Positions 13,206 to 24,294 of a stretch of DNA of 64,000 nt are shown piece after piece (position 1 is the first letter of the stretch; every line of letters starts with the position of its first letter). The notes under the pieces were generated by a model. That model was not told the DNA's origin. It did not search any database and was given only the letters and a program-made list of their open reading frames with translations. The stretch comes from Trichomonas vaginalis G3 (taxonomy: Eukaryota > Parabasalia > Trichomonadida > Trichomonadidae). The stretch spans positions 4,526,001 through 4,590,000 of the forward strand of contig NC_067203.1 in NCBI RefSeq assembly GCF_026262505.1, read 5' to 3'. A program made the translations under genes and the position numbers.

Positions 13206-14092
13206 AAAATTTTGTTGACATCTTCTCCTTTAGATAATAAATAAGATGCAATATCATAATTTCCGAAATGCATACTTTCTGCTATTGAATCAGGAGTTTG
13301 TCCAAAATTTGATTTAAGATAGTCAGCAATTTCATAGTTTCAATAATCCAATGCTCTATTAATCATTTTATCAAATGATTTACCATCTTCAATCGTTTGC
13401 ATAAAAATGTCTTTATTTCCGCCTATAACAGCATATTCTTCGGAGTCTCTAGTGTATTTAGCTCCTAAATTTTTCAAGTAATTGAAGCACAATTCTGATC
13501 CATATCTAAGTGCACAGTCAAGTGGTGTGATATCATCTATCTCCTTATCAACATCAAGTTTTGGGAATTTAGATTTAAGATCGTCAACTTTATCCCATGC
13601 AATATAGTATAAGGGAGATTCTGTTGAATATAAATTCATAATTTCTTCTTCTGTTATTTGAGGTTCGAAGTTTTCAAATTTGAGGCCTTTATAATATAAT
13701 AATGTTGCCAATTTCAAATATTTCGGCTGGATGATGCATGAGAATTTGTTTGATATGTTTAAATAAAGTTCCGTATATAATTTAATTTCTTTAACACGAA
13801 TTTGTGAAAAAACATTAATCAAATAAAGTGCCATTTGGATAGATATTTTGTTATTTGTAATTAATTCGATAATTTGTGAAGATATTTGTAAAATATTATT
13901 GGAATCGACGCCCAATATAATTTTTGATGCTTGACTGGGGTATTCGAATACTTTAATTGGTTTGATGTCTTTAAAATCACATCCGATTTCATTTGGTGAC
14001 TCAGAACTTGACATCTTTGTGAAAATTTTGGCTGTGGCACTTTTAGCGTTAAGAAATGAAATTCTGAAGTTTACAAAATCTCGTAAAACCAC
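13157..14092 (-). pseudogene. DUF3447-like/ankyrin-repeat protein, in-frame stop and satellite-fused 3' end
   Basis: The frame from 14092 (or the more likely start at 14014, MSSSESPNEI) gives an N-terminal helical region of the type found in trichomonad DUF3447 proteins, then the first ankyrin repeats (DKEIDDITPLDCALRYG). A TGA at 13340 interrupts it. The same frame continues past the TGA with NYEIADYLKSNFGQTPDSIA and NYDIASYLLSKGEDVN, so the ankyrin domain was longer. It then runs into minisatellite and ends. Ankyrin proteins are usually protein-binding scaffolds, and the partner here is unknown. The stop could be a base error, but the loss of the 3' repeats to satellite is structural, so this is probably a pseudogene. 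Confidence 0.75.
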
Positions 14093-14262
14093 TGTTTCTC
14101 ACCCAACATTCGTTCAAATGTTATTACATTTAGGTAATAAGGGTATTTTTATTAATATAATCTGTTATTTCAAATAAATTTTGATAAATATCCTGAGGGG
14201 TATACCAATTTTTTTATAACGTACAAAAAAAAAACCAATTCCACGTCAGTAAAGGACGATAG

Positions 14263-15941
14263 AGATTGCTGAGATACTAAACGCTAGTTTTAGGGATGAA
14301 TATGAGTTCTTAGATATTGCTATTTTGTGATATGATAGCATTGACATATATGAATGTAATTATTATTACAAACACTATTATTTATATTTTTTTAAAACAT
14401 ATTAAGAATTGTGAGCTTTACAAAATATTTGGGAAATATTTTGTACAGCTCACAATTATTAATATGTTTTTCAAAATAGATTAAAGTTAATTTGCTATGT
14501 TTATCATGTATTTTGACCTCATCAGATTTATTTCATTTTCTACGCAACATAACGTATAATATATTATCAGGGTGCACACAGAAAACCATTTTTATTATAT
14601 GAACATTGATTGAATATCTTAAAATAGTGCAATTGTAAAATCTAATAGTGTCATTAGCGATTCATCAGATTTTTATAGATGCTCAAGAGTTAATATTAGG
14701 CAAAAACGAGTTTTCGGTGAAATCAATTGTGCATTTCCTGAATGTTTAAAAATATAGGTATGAAATTTATAATTCAGAATCTTCTCATCTATTATATGAA
14801 TATATCTTTCATATATCCTAAAACAACTTAATTGGTAAGATAAATTGTGAATATTTTAATTAAAATATGTGTTTGTTATTATTTTAATAGTTCACAAGAT
14901 ATTATTGTCTAAACTATATATATTTCAATGAATATTATTTATCAAAACTCCTTTGAAAATACGGATCAAACAAAATCATCCAATAAATGAATTTATTTAT
15001 ATAATTCAAATGAATTATTATTAATTTTTTAATATATATTATGAACGTGTATTTGTTATTGAATTATATACGAATCAAGATTTGAATGATAATAAAATTT
15101 AAAAATATTCAACACAATATAGAGATATCGCTTTATAACATCGATGCTTTGTTAACCATACTATAGATTTCATTCAAAAAAGTCAAAATTTTTATTCCAA
15201 AAAAATATTAGAAGAATGATATGCATGATACATTTTTATTGACCTATGTACTATATATAATTGAATCCACTATAATAGTGTTGTGAATATTTACTGTTTG
15301 ATAAAAATCTTTAATAATCTATTAAAAAATAGGTTATAGATGTAACATATGAATGATACAATATTACTTTATATAGTAAATTATAATTCATTAAAAATCA
15401 ATATTTTGAATATTAAATCTTTTGAATTATGAAAAAAGACAAACTTATTAAAGGTAAATATGAATAAAAACATAAAATAGTTAGTAATGATAGCTAACTA
15501 ATATCGATTACAAACAATTCTACATTACAAACAATTACAATAAATGACGAAAATGATTCATTATTCAATAATTTGCATTTTTATATTTTCAAATCTCAAA
15601 TTTTAATCAAATCAAATATAAATATCATGTAAAACATCTATATTTAGGATGATGTTCCATATTACTATGGAAAGTTAATCATCAATATCGATAAAACCAA
15701 ATTCCTTCGCTTACCATAAACTTCAAGACTGCTTTCATCAGACAAACAAATGCTCGAGCTACTCCTAAAAAAATTCAGGTTTTAGAAATTTATTTTCAAT
15801 TATAGACATTATTTCATTACCACAGTTCAATAATCCATAATTTAAGTGTTGTGAAATACACTGTACTTTCTACTATTAGATTTATGAATAAAAAATTTAT
15901 ATTTCTTAATTTGAACTTTTTTTTAAATCTTATAACACATA
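14263..15941. other. Non-coding interior of the Mutator-like element
   Basis: Very AT-rich and without a supportable open frame. The only structure I see is the near-perfect palindrome at 14394-14470. The last bases, ACATA (15937-15941), are the left copy of the Maverick target duplication. Confidence 0.7.
14394..14470. repeat. Near-perfect 37-bp palindrome with 3-base loop
   Basis: The left arm 14394-14430 and right arm 14434-14470 are inverse copies with two mismatches around the loop GGG. The core is ATTGTGAGC ... GCTCACAAT. It could extrude as a cruciform or fold as an RNA hairpin. It may be a small palindromic element inside the Mutator-like element. No function can be assigned. Confidence 0.8.
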
Positions 15942-15986
15942 AGGTCAGGTAAGTGGGGCTTCCAGGCGCGTTGCGCCCTCTAGCCC
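15942..15986 (+). repeat. Maverick 1 left terminal inverted repeat
   Basis: 45 bp, matching the inverse of 41834-41878 at 44 positions (the only difference is in AGGTCAGGTAAGTGG against AGGTCAGGTAGGTGG). It contains the GC-rich palindromic core GGCGCGTTGCGCC. The integrase is expected to act on these ends. Confidence 0.97.
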
Positions 15987-16028
15987 CGAAGATGTTTAGT
16001 ATAAATGAAGTTTTTATTCGGAAAATTG

Positions 16029-16931
16029 TTAGTCTTCTGGTGTGAATTCGGAGGACTCTTCTTGGATAGAGTCTTGTATTTCCTCCTCCTCTTCTTCCTC
16101 CTCCATTGCTTCTGGGAAGAAGCCTTCTTCTGGGTCGAAAACATTATATAATGTGTAATTGAATGACACATTATATCTTTCTTTGAGTTCGCTCCTGACA
16201 AAGAACTTAGTTCCAGGAATACAGAAGACTTCTGTGCGTTGGAAAAGCTGATGTCCTGGAACGAATTTGGCAATTAGAGACTTCTTTTTTCCGAATTGTT
16301 CAGGAGTTTTCATGACGACAGTAACAACATCTCCATCTGCGAGGTCTTGTTGTTGTTCGGAAAGGTAAAGAGCAATGATATGAATGGTTGCTGCGTTGAA
16401 TTCGAGAAAGTCGAATTCAAATTGTGTTGTCGTATAACATTCAAACCATTTTGTACAGTTGTCTCCGAACTCGTCAACGTATTCATCTTCGTCATATCCG
16501 TAACTAAAGACTTGGAATTCGGCAATTCTCGTGTCGAATGACCGTTGGATGTAACGAGGAAGATTTTGACGAACTTGGTATAAAGTTCTCAACATTATAA
16601 GCTTAGTAAATGTTGGAAAATACTGAACTAAGACATCGCTAAGCTCAATTGGACTTGGAATTGTCTTAGTAAGTTCAATTGAACTAGTAATTGCTTTGTT
16701 CAGAACTTCACAGAACTGAGTATTGTATGTAGCGTCTGGTTGTGTGTTTTCTTCGGCGTCTTTGAGATATTTAGAGCAAATTTGTTGAAGAATTTCTCTT
16801 AATTCGCTGTTAGACTTTTTGGTGGTTATTCTAACCGCTATGCCGGTTCTTGGAGGTTGTGGGGCTTTGGCTTTGGTTAGCGGTTGAGAATTGTTAATGT
16901 TTGAATTGTGGTTAACAGCGTTGGCTTCCAT
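16029..16931 (-). CDS. Maverick protein of unknown function, acidic C-terminus
   Basis: About 300 residues. I choose the ATG at 16931 (MEANAVNHNS) because TTCATTTTTATCT sits just upstream, as at neighbouring genes. The frame is open to 16964, but the extra residues look like translated leader. The N-terminus is Pro/Asn-rich and probably disordered. The middle (residues about 40-250) looks folded. The C-terminus is a Glu run followed by an acidic tail. The segment EVFCIPGTKFFV faintly recalls the last beta-strands of ADP-ribosyltransferases, but I cannot identify the expected R-S-E residues, so no function is assigned. It is the first gene from the left TIR, divergent from the basic protein at 17405. 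Confidence 0.75.
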   Translation of the reverse strand: MEANAVNHNSNINNSQPLTKAKAPQPPRTGIAVRITTKKSNSELREILQQICSKYLKDAEENTQPDATYNTQFCEVLNKAITSSIELTKTIPSPIELSDVLVQYFPTFTKLIMLRTLYQVRQNLPRYIQRSFDTRIAEFQVFSYGYDEDEYVDEFGDNCTKWFECYTTTQFEFDFLEFNAATIHIIALYLSEQQQDLADGDVVTVVMKTPEQFGKKKSLIAKFVPGHQLFQRTEVFCIPGTKFFVRSELKERYNVSFNYTLYNVFDPEEGFFPEAMEEEEEEEEIQDSIQEESSEFTPED

Positions 16932-17404
16932 TAGATAAAAATGAACTGTTTTTTTTCGGACCACTCATAGAAAAGTTTGAGATAAACCGTTTTCGTCAAC
17001 GGAGACCCCCTCTATTTTTTTATTTTATTTAATAGTTACCGTTGGAAAAACGGTTTATCTCAAATATTGAATGAACTATAAACGTTTTTTGTTTTCTATA
17101 TATACTTTTTTGTCCAACGGTAAAACTTTTTACACAACGGTTTTTGAGAGTCGTCGCCGTTGACTTTTTTGTAGAGCGCTCAAAATAGTATAACTTTGTC
17201 CGGACAAGTAAGGGTCTATCGTCGCTACAGGAAAAGTTACAGGCGTTCCAAGGAAGTATACATTGAGAAGCCTTTTCCCCTTATAGAATGAGATAAGACG
17301 GTTATTTTACAAAACTGACAACACTTTGACTGAGTAGTTTTTTGTGCTGAACAAAAAGTGTCATATAAACATCTGTCAAAAACCGCTTTTTAACTTCACT
17401 TAAA
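16932..17404. promoter_or_regulatory. Divergent control region with repeated AACGG/CCGTT boxes
   Basis: Between two divergent Maverick genes. TTGAGATAAACCGTTTT (about 16977-16993) is repeated in inverse orientation as AAAACGGTTTATCTCAA (about 17048-17064). Further CCGTT/AACGG boxes occur near 16997, 17040, 17095, 17123 and 17148. AACGG resembles the core bound by Myb-type factors, and Myb proteins are numerous in trichomonads. Binding here is inference. No open frame of note lies in this stretch. Confidence 0.6.
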
Positions 17405-17581
17405 ATGCCACGTAAGCTACGTAAGAATATACGTAAGAGGAAGGGAGCATTGAAACATCCAATAGTAAAACTGACACCACAACAACAGTTGCAACAACAA
17501 ATGATGAATGACCCCACTATGTTGCAACAAATGTCAAGCAACCCTATGCTTTTAAACCGAGTTATTGGTGCACAGAGTTGA
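17405..17581 (+). CDS. Small basic Maverick protein, Gln-rich C-terminal half
   Basis: 58 residues starting MPRKLRKNIRKRKGALKHP, so the first 20 residues carry nine Arg/Lys. The second half is Gln/Met-rich (TPQQQLQQQMMNDP). A strongly basic N-terminus in a small protein beside the structural genes would suit DNA binding or condensation in a particle, as small core proteins of related viruses do. That is inference. It reads in the same direction as, and 27 bp ahead of, the large coiled-coil protein. Confidence 0.6.
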   Translation: MPRKLRKNIRKRKGALKHPIVKLTPQQQLQQQMMNDPTMLQQMSSNPMLLNRVIGAQS

Positions 17582-17608
17582 GGTTTAAGAGCGGCACTTT
17601 TAGCGAAA

Positions 17609-20600
17609 ATGGCAGGCTATGGTGGAGCTGCAGACGGAACAGCTTATAACCCTCAAAGTCAAATGAATTTGAGTTCACTCAAAAATCAAATAACAGATGT
17701 CAAAAAGTCAAACATAGACATACAGAAACAAATAAGTGAAAACGAAAAGAAACTAGAATATGACAGACACACAAAGAAACTCAATGAGTTAAACGTAGAG
17801 AAAAAGAAGAAAGAAGAACAACTGAAAGAACTAAGTACAGAGGAATATGCGAAAAAAGTGTCAGAAAAAGCAGCAGAAGTAGCAAAAATGGAACAAGATG
17901 TTATAAATTTGAAAAACCATACTACTCAATATAAAGTACTGAAAGATGAAGAGATAAAACAAAAAGCCATGAAGACATATATGGATAGCGATGAGTATAA
18001 AAAAGAAGTTGAAGCAAATGTAAAGGCAGAAAAACTTTTACAGTTGCAAAACCAAACCGTACAGTATGAAAACTTAGCACAAGAAAGTAAAAATAACGAC
18101 GCAGCCATGCAAAAGGCAATGAAAAGCGCAGATATTATAAAAGCTAATAATGACTGGTTAGATGCCCAAGCCAACGCTAAAGCAGCCCAACTTATAGGGT
18201 CAATAAGGACAAAAATACAAGCGGATGAAGACAGTTCAAATGAAGCTTTAATGAATGCTGACTTTAAGAATGCCTTCGAAGCTCTTCATAGTAAGGTGAA
18301 ACTAGTGAACGACTTCTCATCTGGAAAGAAACTGAAGTCTGAAGGTTTCGACAAAGAGTTAAGAGAAGTAGCACAAAATATGACGAAAATAACAGATGCA
18401 GCAACGAGACAGGCAGTTCAAAGTGCCTATGACGCCGTTAGAGCAACTGTTGTGGAAAGTCAAGAAAAAGAGTTACAACAGACCAAAACAGACCTAGTAA
18501 ATGCTTTCTTAAAAACGAAAAGCCAGGTAGGACATTATGCTGCAGATGGAACATATGTGCCAGCTGGTGGAACTTATATACCACCAAACCCTCCAAGAGA
18601 AGCACCTGCACCAGGACTACCTAAAACATTTACATCGTCACATGGACACAGACACAGGCATGCACCAAAACCAACACAACAACCAACAGTTCAAAATCCA
18701 GCACCACAACAACAACCAAAACCAACAGTTCAAAATCCATCACAGCAACCAACAGTTCAAAACCCTGCACAGCAACCAACAGTTCAAAATCCAGCACCAC
18801 AACAACAACCAAAACCAACAGTTCAAAATCCATCACAGCAACCAACAGTTCAAAACCCTGCACAGCAACCAACAGTTCAAAATCCAGCACCACAACAACA
18901 ACCAAAACCAACAGTTCAAAATCCAGCACCACAACCAAAACCAGCACAACAACCAACAGTTCAAAACCCTGCACAACAACAACCACAAACAGAGCAAGGA
19001 CATAAAAGAAGTAGAGAAAAAGGAAACCAAGAATTCTTAAAAATGCTTAAGGAAGATTATGGTTACCCAGATACTCTTGACTTTAGTGACAGATATAAAG
19101 AAGCTATTAGAAAGTTCAAGGAAGGAAATACTGACCCGAACCTATTTAGCTTTATGGTTCAGCATCAAATCGGATATAATCTCAAACCTGGAAAATACAA
19201 ACTCGCTAAGGGATATGATTTAATAGCATATCATCCAAATGACATGGATGAATTTACTCCGAGATATTTGATGTCAGAGCTAAATGATAATTCAACTCTC
19301 TTCATGAAACGCGTAAAAAATAGAGACGGAACGAAAGAAGAAAGGTTTATGAGTCCGGATGACTTAGATAGGGAACTTGTTAAAAACGGTCTCGGAATAT
19401 ATGAAATGCCAGCAGATGAGGTACAAGAAACTCAACAGGAAGAAGTTCAGATACAACCAGACATGGAAGAAATAGTTCAGCAACAACAGCTAGAAGAGCC
19501 TGAAGGAAACGAACAAGTCCCTCCTTTGGAAACTAACTTCACAGAACTAGATGAAGATTTGGAACAGCCGAAAAATCTTGACCCTCAACAAGAGTATGAG
19601 GAGAATATGGAATCTTTCCAAGAGTCTAAGAAAAATTCGGCTGACATAGTAGAAGAATATCGAAAAATGTTCACGACATACAAAAGACTCCAACATCAGA
19701 TGAAAATATTCAGCATAGAATGGAAGTACTGAAAGAAAATGTACGCAAATACAATAATCCTTTTTACTTACGACCATATAACGTTCAATCTTTGGCTGAA
19801 CTCGGTGAAAATAAAAGGTTAAATTTCAACAAAACATATAGAAATGAAACATTGTTTAAAGTTCATTCAGAACCTAACCAATATGGAAACAAACCTACTT
19901 TTGTTTCTGCAGACTATGGAACTACAATGAAATGGGGTCATAAAGCTAATCCGGATAGGTGTTCATAAACTTACACCTCAATTCCAAGAAGTTGTAGACG
20001 CAATGGAAGTGAATGGTGAACCAGATATAACGGGTATTTTCAGCGCGGCTTTAATGCCATTGAAAGATATGAAAGATGCAGATATTTTGGACCAGTATGA
20101 AATGAACATGGCTGAGGGAAATATAACACCTGACGTTCTAGAACATTTATCTCAAAGAACTACACAGAACCATAGAGATGGTATATTTGGTGAAGAGTTT
20201 AGAAAGAAAGTTAGGGAGAGAGAAGGAAGAGAACCTATTGTACATGACCTTGCAAACGAAAGTTTGCAAAATGTCATAAAAACTTACTTTGCAGACAATG
20301 AACTGAGAAGGGATGAATATTTAAGAAAACTCAAATGGACAGTACCAAATGAAATGTTAGTATTGAAAACCATGTTCCTTGACAAAATAAACCAACTACA
20401 GAAATAAATGACGCAAGCCTGAAACGTTGGGTAAAAGCTTTCCCATTCACAAAAGATATTATTGGTTACATGGAAAGAAAACCAGAATGGCTACAAAACA
20501 TATATTTGGAAACGAGCTTATTCCATATGGACAAGCTCTGTTTGAAAGCTTGAACCGGAAACTCAGGAAAGAGTCATGCAAACAATACGCGAAGACTCAA

Positions 20601-20887
20601 ATACAAACTATGACAAAATCTTTCTAGGATATAGGTTACCTGAGATGGGCGACCAGAGCCCAAAGGCAAAAAGGACATGGGAAATTTACAACATACTAGG
20701 TGAACATGAGGCAAAGATGCTACAACTTGAAGCAGAGGGCAAGTTACCAAAAGCGGCACCAAAGAAGAAGAGAAGAGTAGGACAAAGTGAAAGTAGTGAA
20801 GAAGTAACTTCATCTAGTGAAAGTAGTGGCAATGAAGGAAAAAGAAGAGTTAAAGATTCAGTTAAAACTCAGTCAGGAAGAAAGTAA
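17609..20887 (+). CDS. Large coiled-coil / PQ-repeat Maverick protein (several frameshifts)
   Basis: The first 707 codons are open to 19732. Residues about 20-320 are Lys/Glu-rich coiled coil. Residues about 355-460 are Pro/Gln repeats built on QQPTVQNPAP. A folded region follows. Reading then continues in other frames: after a shift near 19675 (KENVRKYNNPFYLRP), near 19957 (GVHKLTPQFQEVVDAM), near 20390 (LKRWVKAFPFTKDI) and near 20545 (ETQERVMQTIRED), ending at 20887 with a Lys/Ser-rich tail that contains PKKKRRV. Content and codon use are continuous, so I treat it as one gene of about 1090 residues with sequencing or mutational indels. It lies just before the capsid gene and is probably structural, but I do not recognise it. 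Confidence 0.65.
18677..18983 (+). repeat. Coding tandem repeat (QQPTVQNPAP units)
   Basis: In-frame repeats of CAACCAACAGTTCAAAA, alternating with CCAGCACCA, CCATCACAG or CCTGCACAG, encode a Pro/Gln/Asn/Val-rich linker. A longer block of about 108 bp is itself repeated. Such tracts change length easily. In the protein it would be a flexible stalk between coiled coil and C-terminal part. Confidence 0.9.
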
Positions 20888-20911
20888 AGCTTGGTCCGAG
20901 TGGGTTCTATT

Positions 20912-22565
20912 ATGACATATAAATCCAACTATTCTATATTTTTACCATATGAAATGTACGCCGCTCAGAATATAACGCCAACAGTTTTGGATGCCATGAA
21001 CGGAAATGTTTCCGAATGGTATAACGAATGCGACAATGCCATTAGAAGGTCAGAAATAGTTCCTGGAACTTACGAATATACAACTGCTGTTTCTTATGGA
21101 AACGTAGGTGAGTTTGGAGAAAGTTCTTCAACAACAGTAGATATTGCTTGCGACAGGTTTCATATTATTTCTATTGACAACTCATTCTTATACGTGGAAC
21201 AAGACATTGAAATAAAACCTTCTGCCAAGTTGTCTGACAAGAAAGGTTGCAATGGAATTTTCTATGTCGGATACCAATATGCTCCAGAAGTTTTCATGGG
21301 ATATAAGATATATTCTAACTCTGACTTAGTTCAAACAGTAACATGGGCAAACTATGAATGGTTCGCTTTGAGAACTCAGTACAACCACAAGCTAGAGAAC
21401 AAACAGACCAGTATGCAACTATTGAGAAAATAAGAAGACTTGACCCTAACGTTCCAGGAGTTTATGTTAACCTTTCTGGACAAACTGCAGCAGCAGTAAC
21501 CAAAGTAAAACTGAAACTTAGAGTTCTTTTGTCATCTTTCCTCATCTTCAGGTTTTTAAGATACTTGCCAAACTGGGCAGGAAAAATTTCTATCGAACTT
21601 ACTCCAAGCAAAAATAACTTAGTCATTGCACCAACACAAGACCCATTCACTATTGAAGCCAAAGCAACAGCTCAGGAAACATTCGCTGCCTTTCGCAAAA
21701 ACAAAGTTGACTTAGACTTTGGTTTCTCAAACTTCAACAATGAAGTAAACTACTATATGAAGGATAATGGTGGTGCAAACGTATGGGACCCAGTTAAGTT
21801 CACATGCGAAAAATTTGAATGCAAGAGAATAGAAAGCAGACTTGCCGTTTATATGTTGGACCCAGATATTTCAAATGCTTTAGCTGCCAAATATATTGCA
21901 GTTCCACTTATGTTCCCTATACACCAAATATCTGTCAAAGACTTTGCAGGTGAAGTTGGAAACCAAAATCCAGGAGCCGCAGGTGCAAGAACAGATATTG
22001 CTTTAACAACTGCAATGAAACATGCAGATACTATGTTTGTACTGTTCAGACGAACTATAAATGACTATTCTTGTTTCTACAACCCTGGTATTAAATATCA
22101 TATAAACATAGATGGCAAATATTATCCAAGAGAAGAATATTCTACAGTTGAGGATATGAGGTCATACAACTTGACATTAGATGCTATGAATTTAACAACA
22201 ACTTCACAACAACTATTAACCCTGAAATGCAAAGTTCTATTATGCCATATGTGAAAGTATGGACTCATACAGGAGGTCAAAAAACTCAATATACAAATGG
22301 AGACCGTTCAAACTTTTGGCTTGGCATTCCATTTGCTGACTCAGAAGACTTTATGGGTGGTATTTCAACTGTTGGTACAGTTCAAATACAATATACTGGT
22401 GACAGAGACGGTCCAGATGAATTGAGAGCAAAGAAGTTTACAAAACCAATAGCACTTTTCACGAATAATGCTCTTTTGAAGATTCGTTCGATGAAACCTG
22501 CTGGGGCTCCTCAGATTGGCATAACGACAGCTTCCATCGAGCAGATTTTGGCAGCAGGTCAGTAA
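20912..22565 (+). CDS. Candidate double-jelly-roll major capsid protein (two frameshifts)
   Basis: Starts at the ATG at 20912 (MTYKSNYSIFLPYEM). The frame shifts near 21400 and near 22235, and the three pieces add to about 550 residues, a usual size for Polinton capsid proteins. Supporting features are the early strand segment SFLYVEQDIEIKP, a long beta-rich middle, the late segment FYNPGIKYHINIDGKYY, and a C-terminal strand-rich part (FWLGIPFADSEDF, ALFTNNALLKIRSM). These resemble the layout of Maverick capsid proteins, and its position among structural genes agrees. I have no structure comparison, so capsid identity is a strong inference. The shifts lie in the low-quality left contig and are probably base errors. 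Confidence 0.65.
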
Positions 22566-22626
22566 GTTGTTCTTGAACTGACTTCTCTCCGTCAAATATT
22601 GACAGTACGCCAGTTTTGACATAATA

Positions 22627-22876
22627 TTATATTATAAACTTTCCTTTAGTAATATCTGTAAGTTTTGAAGTTATATTTTTGTCTGCTTCAAGAACTTTCA
22701 CCATTTCAGTTATACCAACTTTCTTTGCTTTATGAAAATATTTTGGTTCAGCAAATATTGCTATTCTATAACATTTTCCATTGTTTGTGTAAAGAATATT
22801 CTGTCAATGTATTTGTATTGTTTGTGAGTATAAACTTTGTTCTGCTTCAATTCAATAAGATTCCGAATACGTCCAT
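22627..22876 (-). pseudogene. Small broken Maverick gene, unknown function
   Basis: Read down from the ATG at 22876, the minus strand encodes pieces RIRNLIELKQNKVYTHKQYK and then, after a shift, CYRIAIFAEPKYFHKAKK and KVLEADKNITSKLTDITKGK, ending at TAA 22627. Both fragments have normal composition and share one direction, so this looks like a protein of about 80 residues with two frameshifts. The shifts may be sequencing errors as in the rest of this contig. It diverges from the gene at 22895 with only 18 bp between start codons. Confidence 0.55.
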
Positions 22877-22894
22877 CTTTTTATTCTAAGTAAA
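22877..22894. promoter_or_regulatory. 18-bp divergent start spacer
   Basis: CTTTTTATTCTAAGTAAA separates an ATG on each strand. It holds TTTTTAT toward the right gene and TTTACTTAG toward the left gene. Compare the equivalent spacers at 36534, 39179 and 63670. Confidence 0.6.
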
Positions 22895-23397
22895 ATGTCA
22901 TTTCCGAAAAATAGAAGCGTAAGTGTTCAAAAGGTTTTAATGGCGGTGGCAGATGTGAAGTTAAATTCACCAACTCAAACAAACAGTCAAAGTGTTATTG
23001 TCAATGTCAAAGACAGAGATGTTGAAGTGGGGAAACCATACGAAGACGAAGATGGTATAACAATTGTTCCTGTAAAAGAACCAACATATCCTGAAGTTAA
23101 CAGAGACTTAAGTTCTGTTGCAGATATTCGAAACGACTACCAACAACTGAAAGACAAACTTCAAACTCAGGAGAAGATTTGTCAAGCTTTAAGTATAATG
23201 TTAAACTTGTTCGAACACAACCCTGTAAAAGTGAACTCATATGTCATTGCACTCATGAAGTTTTGAAAGAACTATTGAAACTTTTGACAGAGGCAGACGA
23301 TATAAGCATCAAAGAAATAGAACCCGACATTGGTTGCTGTGGTGTTTCATATAATGTCATTGACAAGATATACGTTATGAAAGGAGTGAAACGTTGA
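22895..23397 (+). CDS. Maverick protein of unknown function (one frameshift)
   Basis: MSFPKNRSVSVQKVLMAVAD starts directly after the divergent spacer. The frame is open to 23266 and continues in another frame from about 23255 (LKELLKLLTEADDI to MKGVKR, stop at 23397). The shift is at ATGAAGTTTTGAAAG, a T-run, so a one-base error is likely. Product about 165 residues: a beta-rich first half, a helix with QLKDKLQTQEKI, and a C-terminal part with two adjacent Cys (DIGCCGVS). No family recognised. It sits between the candidate capsid proteins. Confidence 0.65.
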
Positions 23398-23473
23398 ACT
23401 TAAAATATAGTTTCCCAGACGTTATAAAAATATTTGGACCACAACATTTCATTAAAATTTATTTGCTAAGTAA

Positions 23474-24264
23474 ATGGCAGAAGACATAATGGTTTATACT
23501 ATTACGACTAAAAACCCTGAGTCATATAATTATATAACAACAAACTTACAAAGTCCTCAAGGACGATATTGTAAACTAACCTTAAACACAATGACGACTA
23601 AAGCCTGTTTTGCTCTTTTGACACCAGAAGACTTTATTGTTGTGAATGGTAAAAAATACTCCTTTGAAGATACTTACTCAGATATACCACAACAGGTTTT
23701 GTTGACTTATTTTACTTTAAGTACGGGTGTAACATGTGCTGCAACTAGAGCAGGTTTCATTATGTTTGGATGTCCGACTGAGTTTACTATAAACGATATG
23801 AGCTATAATACAAAACTTATTTCTGGTTTTTACTACCAACAGTTTCCTATAACAGGAAAAGGTGTCATACAAGGAATGTCTATTCCATTGACATTAAGCA
23901 CACCAATCTTATATTGTTTCAAACTTAGGTTCAAAGTGTTATTCGAATGTCGACAGAAACTATTATGACCAAAAGATACTTATGCGTATAAACAATACTT
24001 TCTCTGCTGGTTTGCCTATTGTTCATTCGAATGCAGAATTTTCAACCTTAGTGAACTCAAACACTTTGGCAAGTATAACGTTGACATTAGTTGACGCAAA
24101 CTTTGTTCCTGTAAAACTTTTATGTCCTATGTATTTGTCAATGACGGCAGAAAGTTTCGAATGGAAGATGCAACTGGTGAAGTATTGTATTACAAGAACA
24201 ACTTCAACAACAAATAGCTCAAGAACAACACATGCAACAAATGGAACAACAAAGTCAAGAATAA
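23474..24264 (+). CDS. Candidate jelly-roll minor capsid (penton-like) protein, error-rich copy
   Basis: Starts MAEDIMVYTITTKNPES after TTTATTTGCTAAGTAA. The frame breaks near 23910 and again near 24160. The intact tail is visible in the duplicate at 25845-26275. Combined length is about 260 residues with a beta-rich body and a segment TLASITLTLVDANFVPVKLL that resembles the end of single-jelly-roll minor capsid proteins, then a Gln-rich tail (QEQLQQQIAQEQQ). Size, composition and its place between major capsid and helicase support a penton-type role, which is inference. Confidence 0.55.
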
Positions 24265-24294
24265 AAAAAATAATTTTTTTTTATTTTTATAAAA

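Noticed and set aside
16029-16931. ADP-ribosyltransferase
   Set aside because: Only one short segment (EVFCIPGTKFFV) resembles the family, and catalytic residues cannot be placed.
18537-19040. Overlapping open frames on both strands across the PQ repeat
   Set aside because: Shadow frames of the CAA/CCA-rich repeat. The main frame alone continues into non-repetitive protein on both sides.
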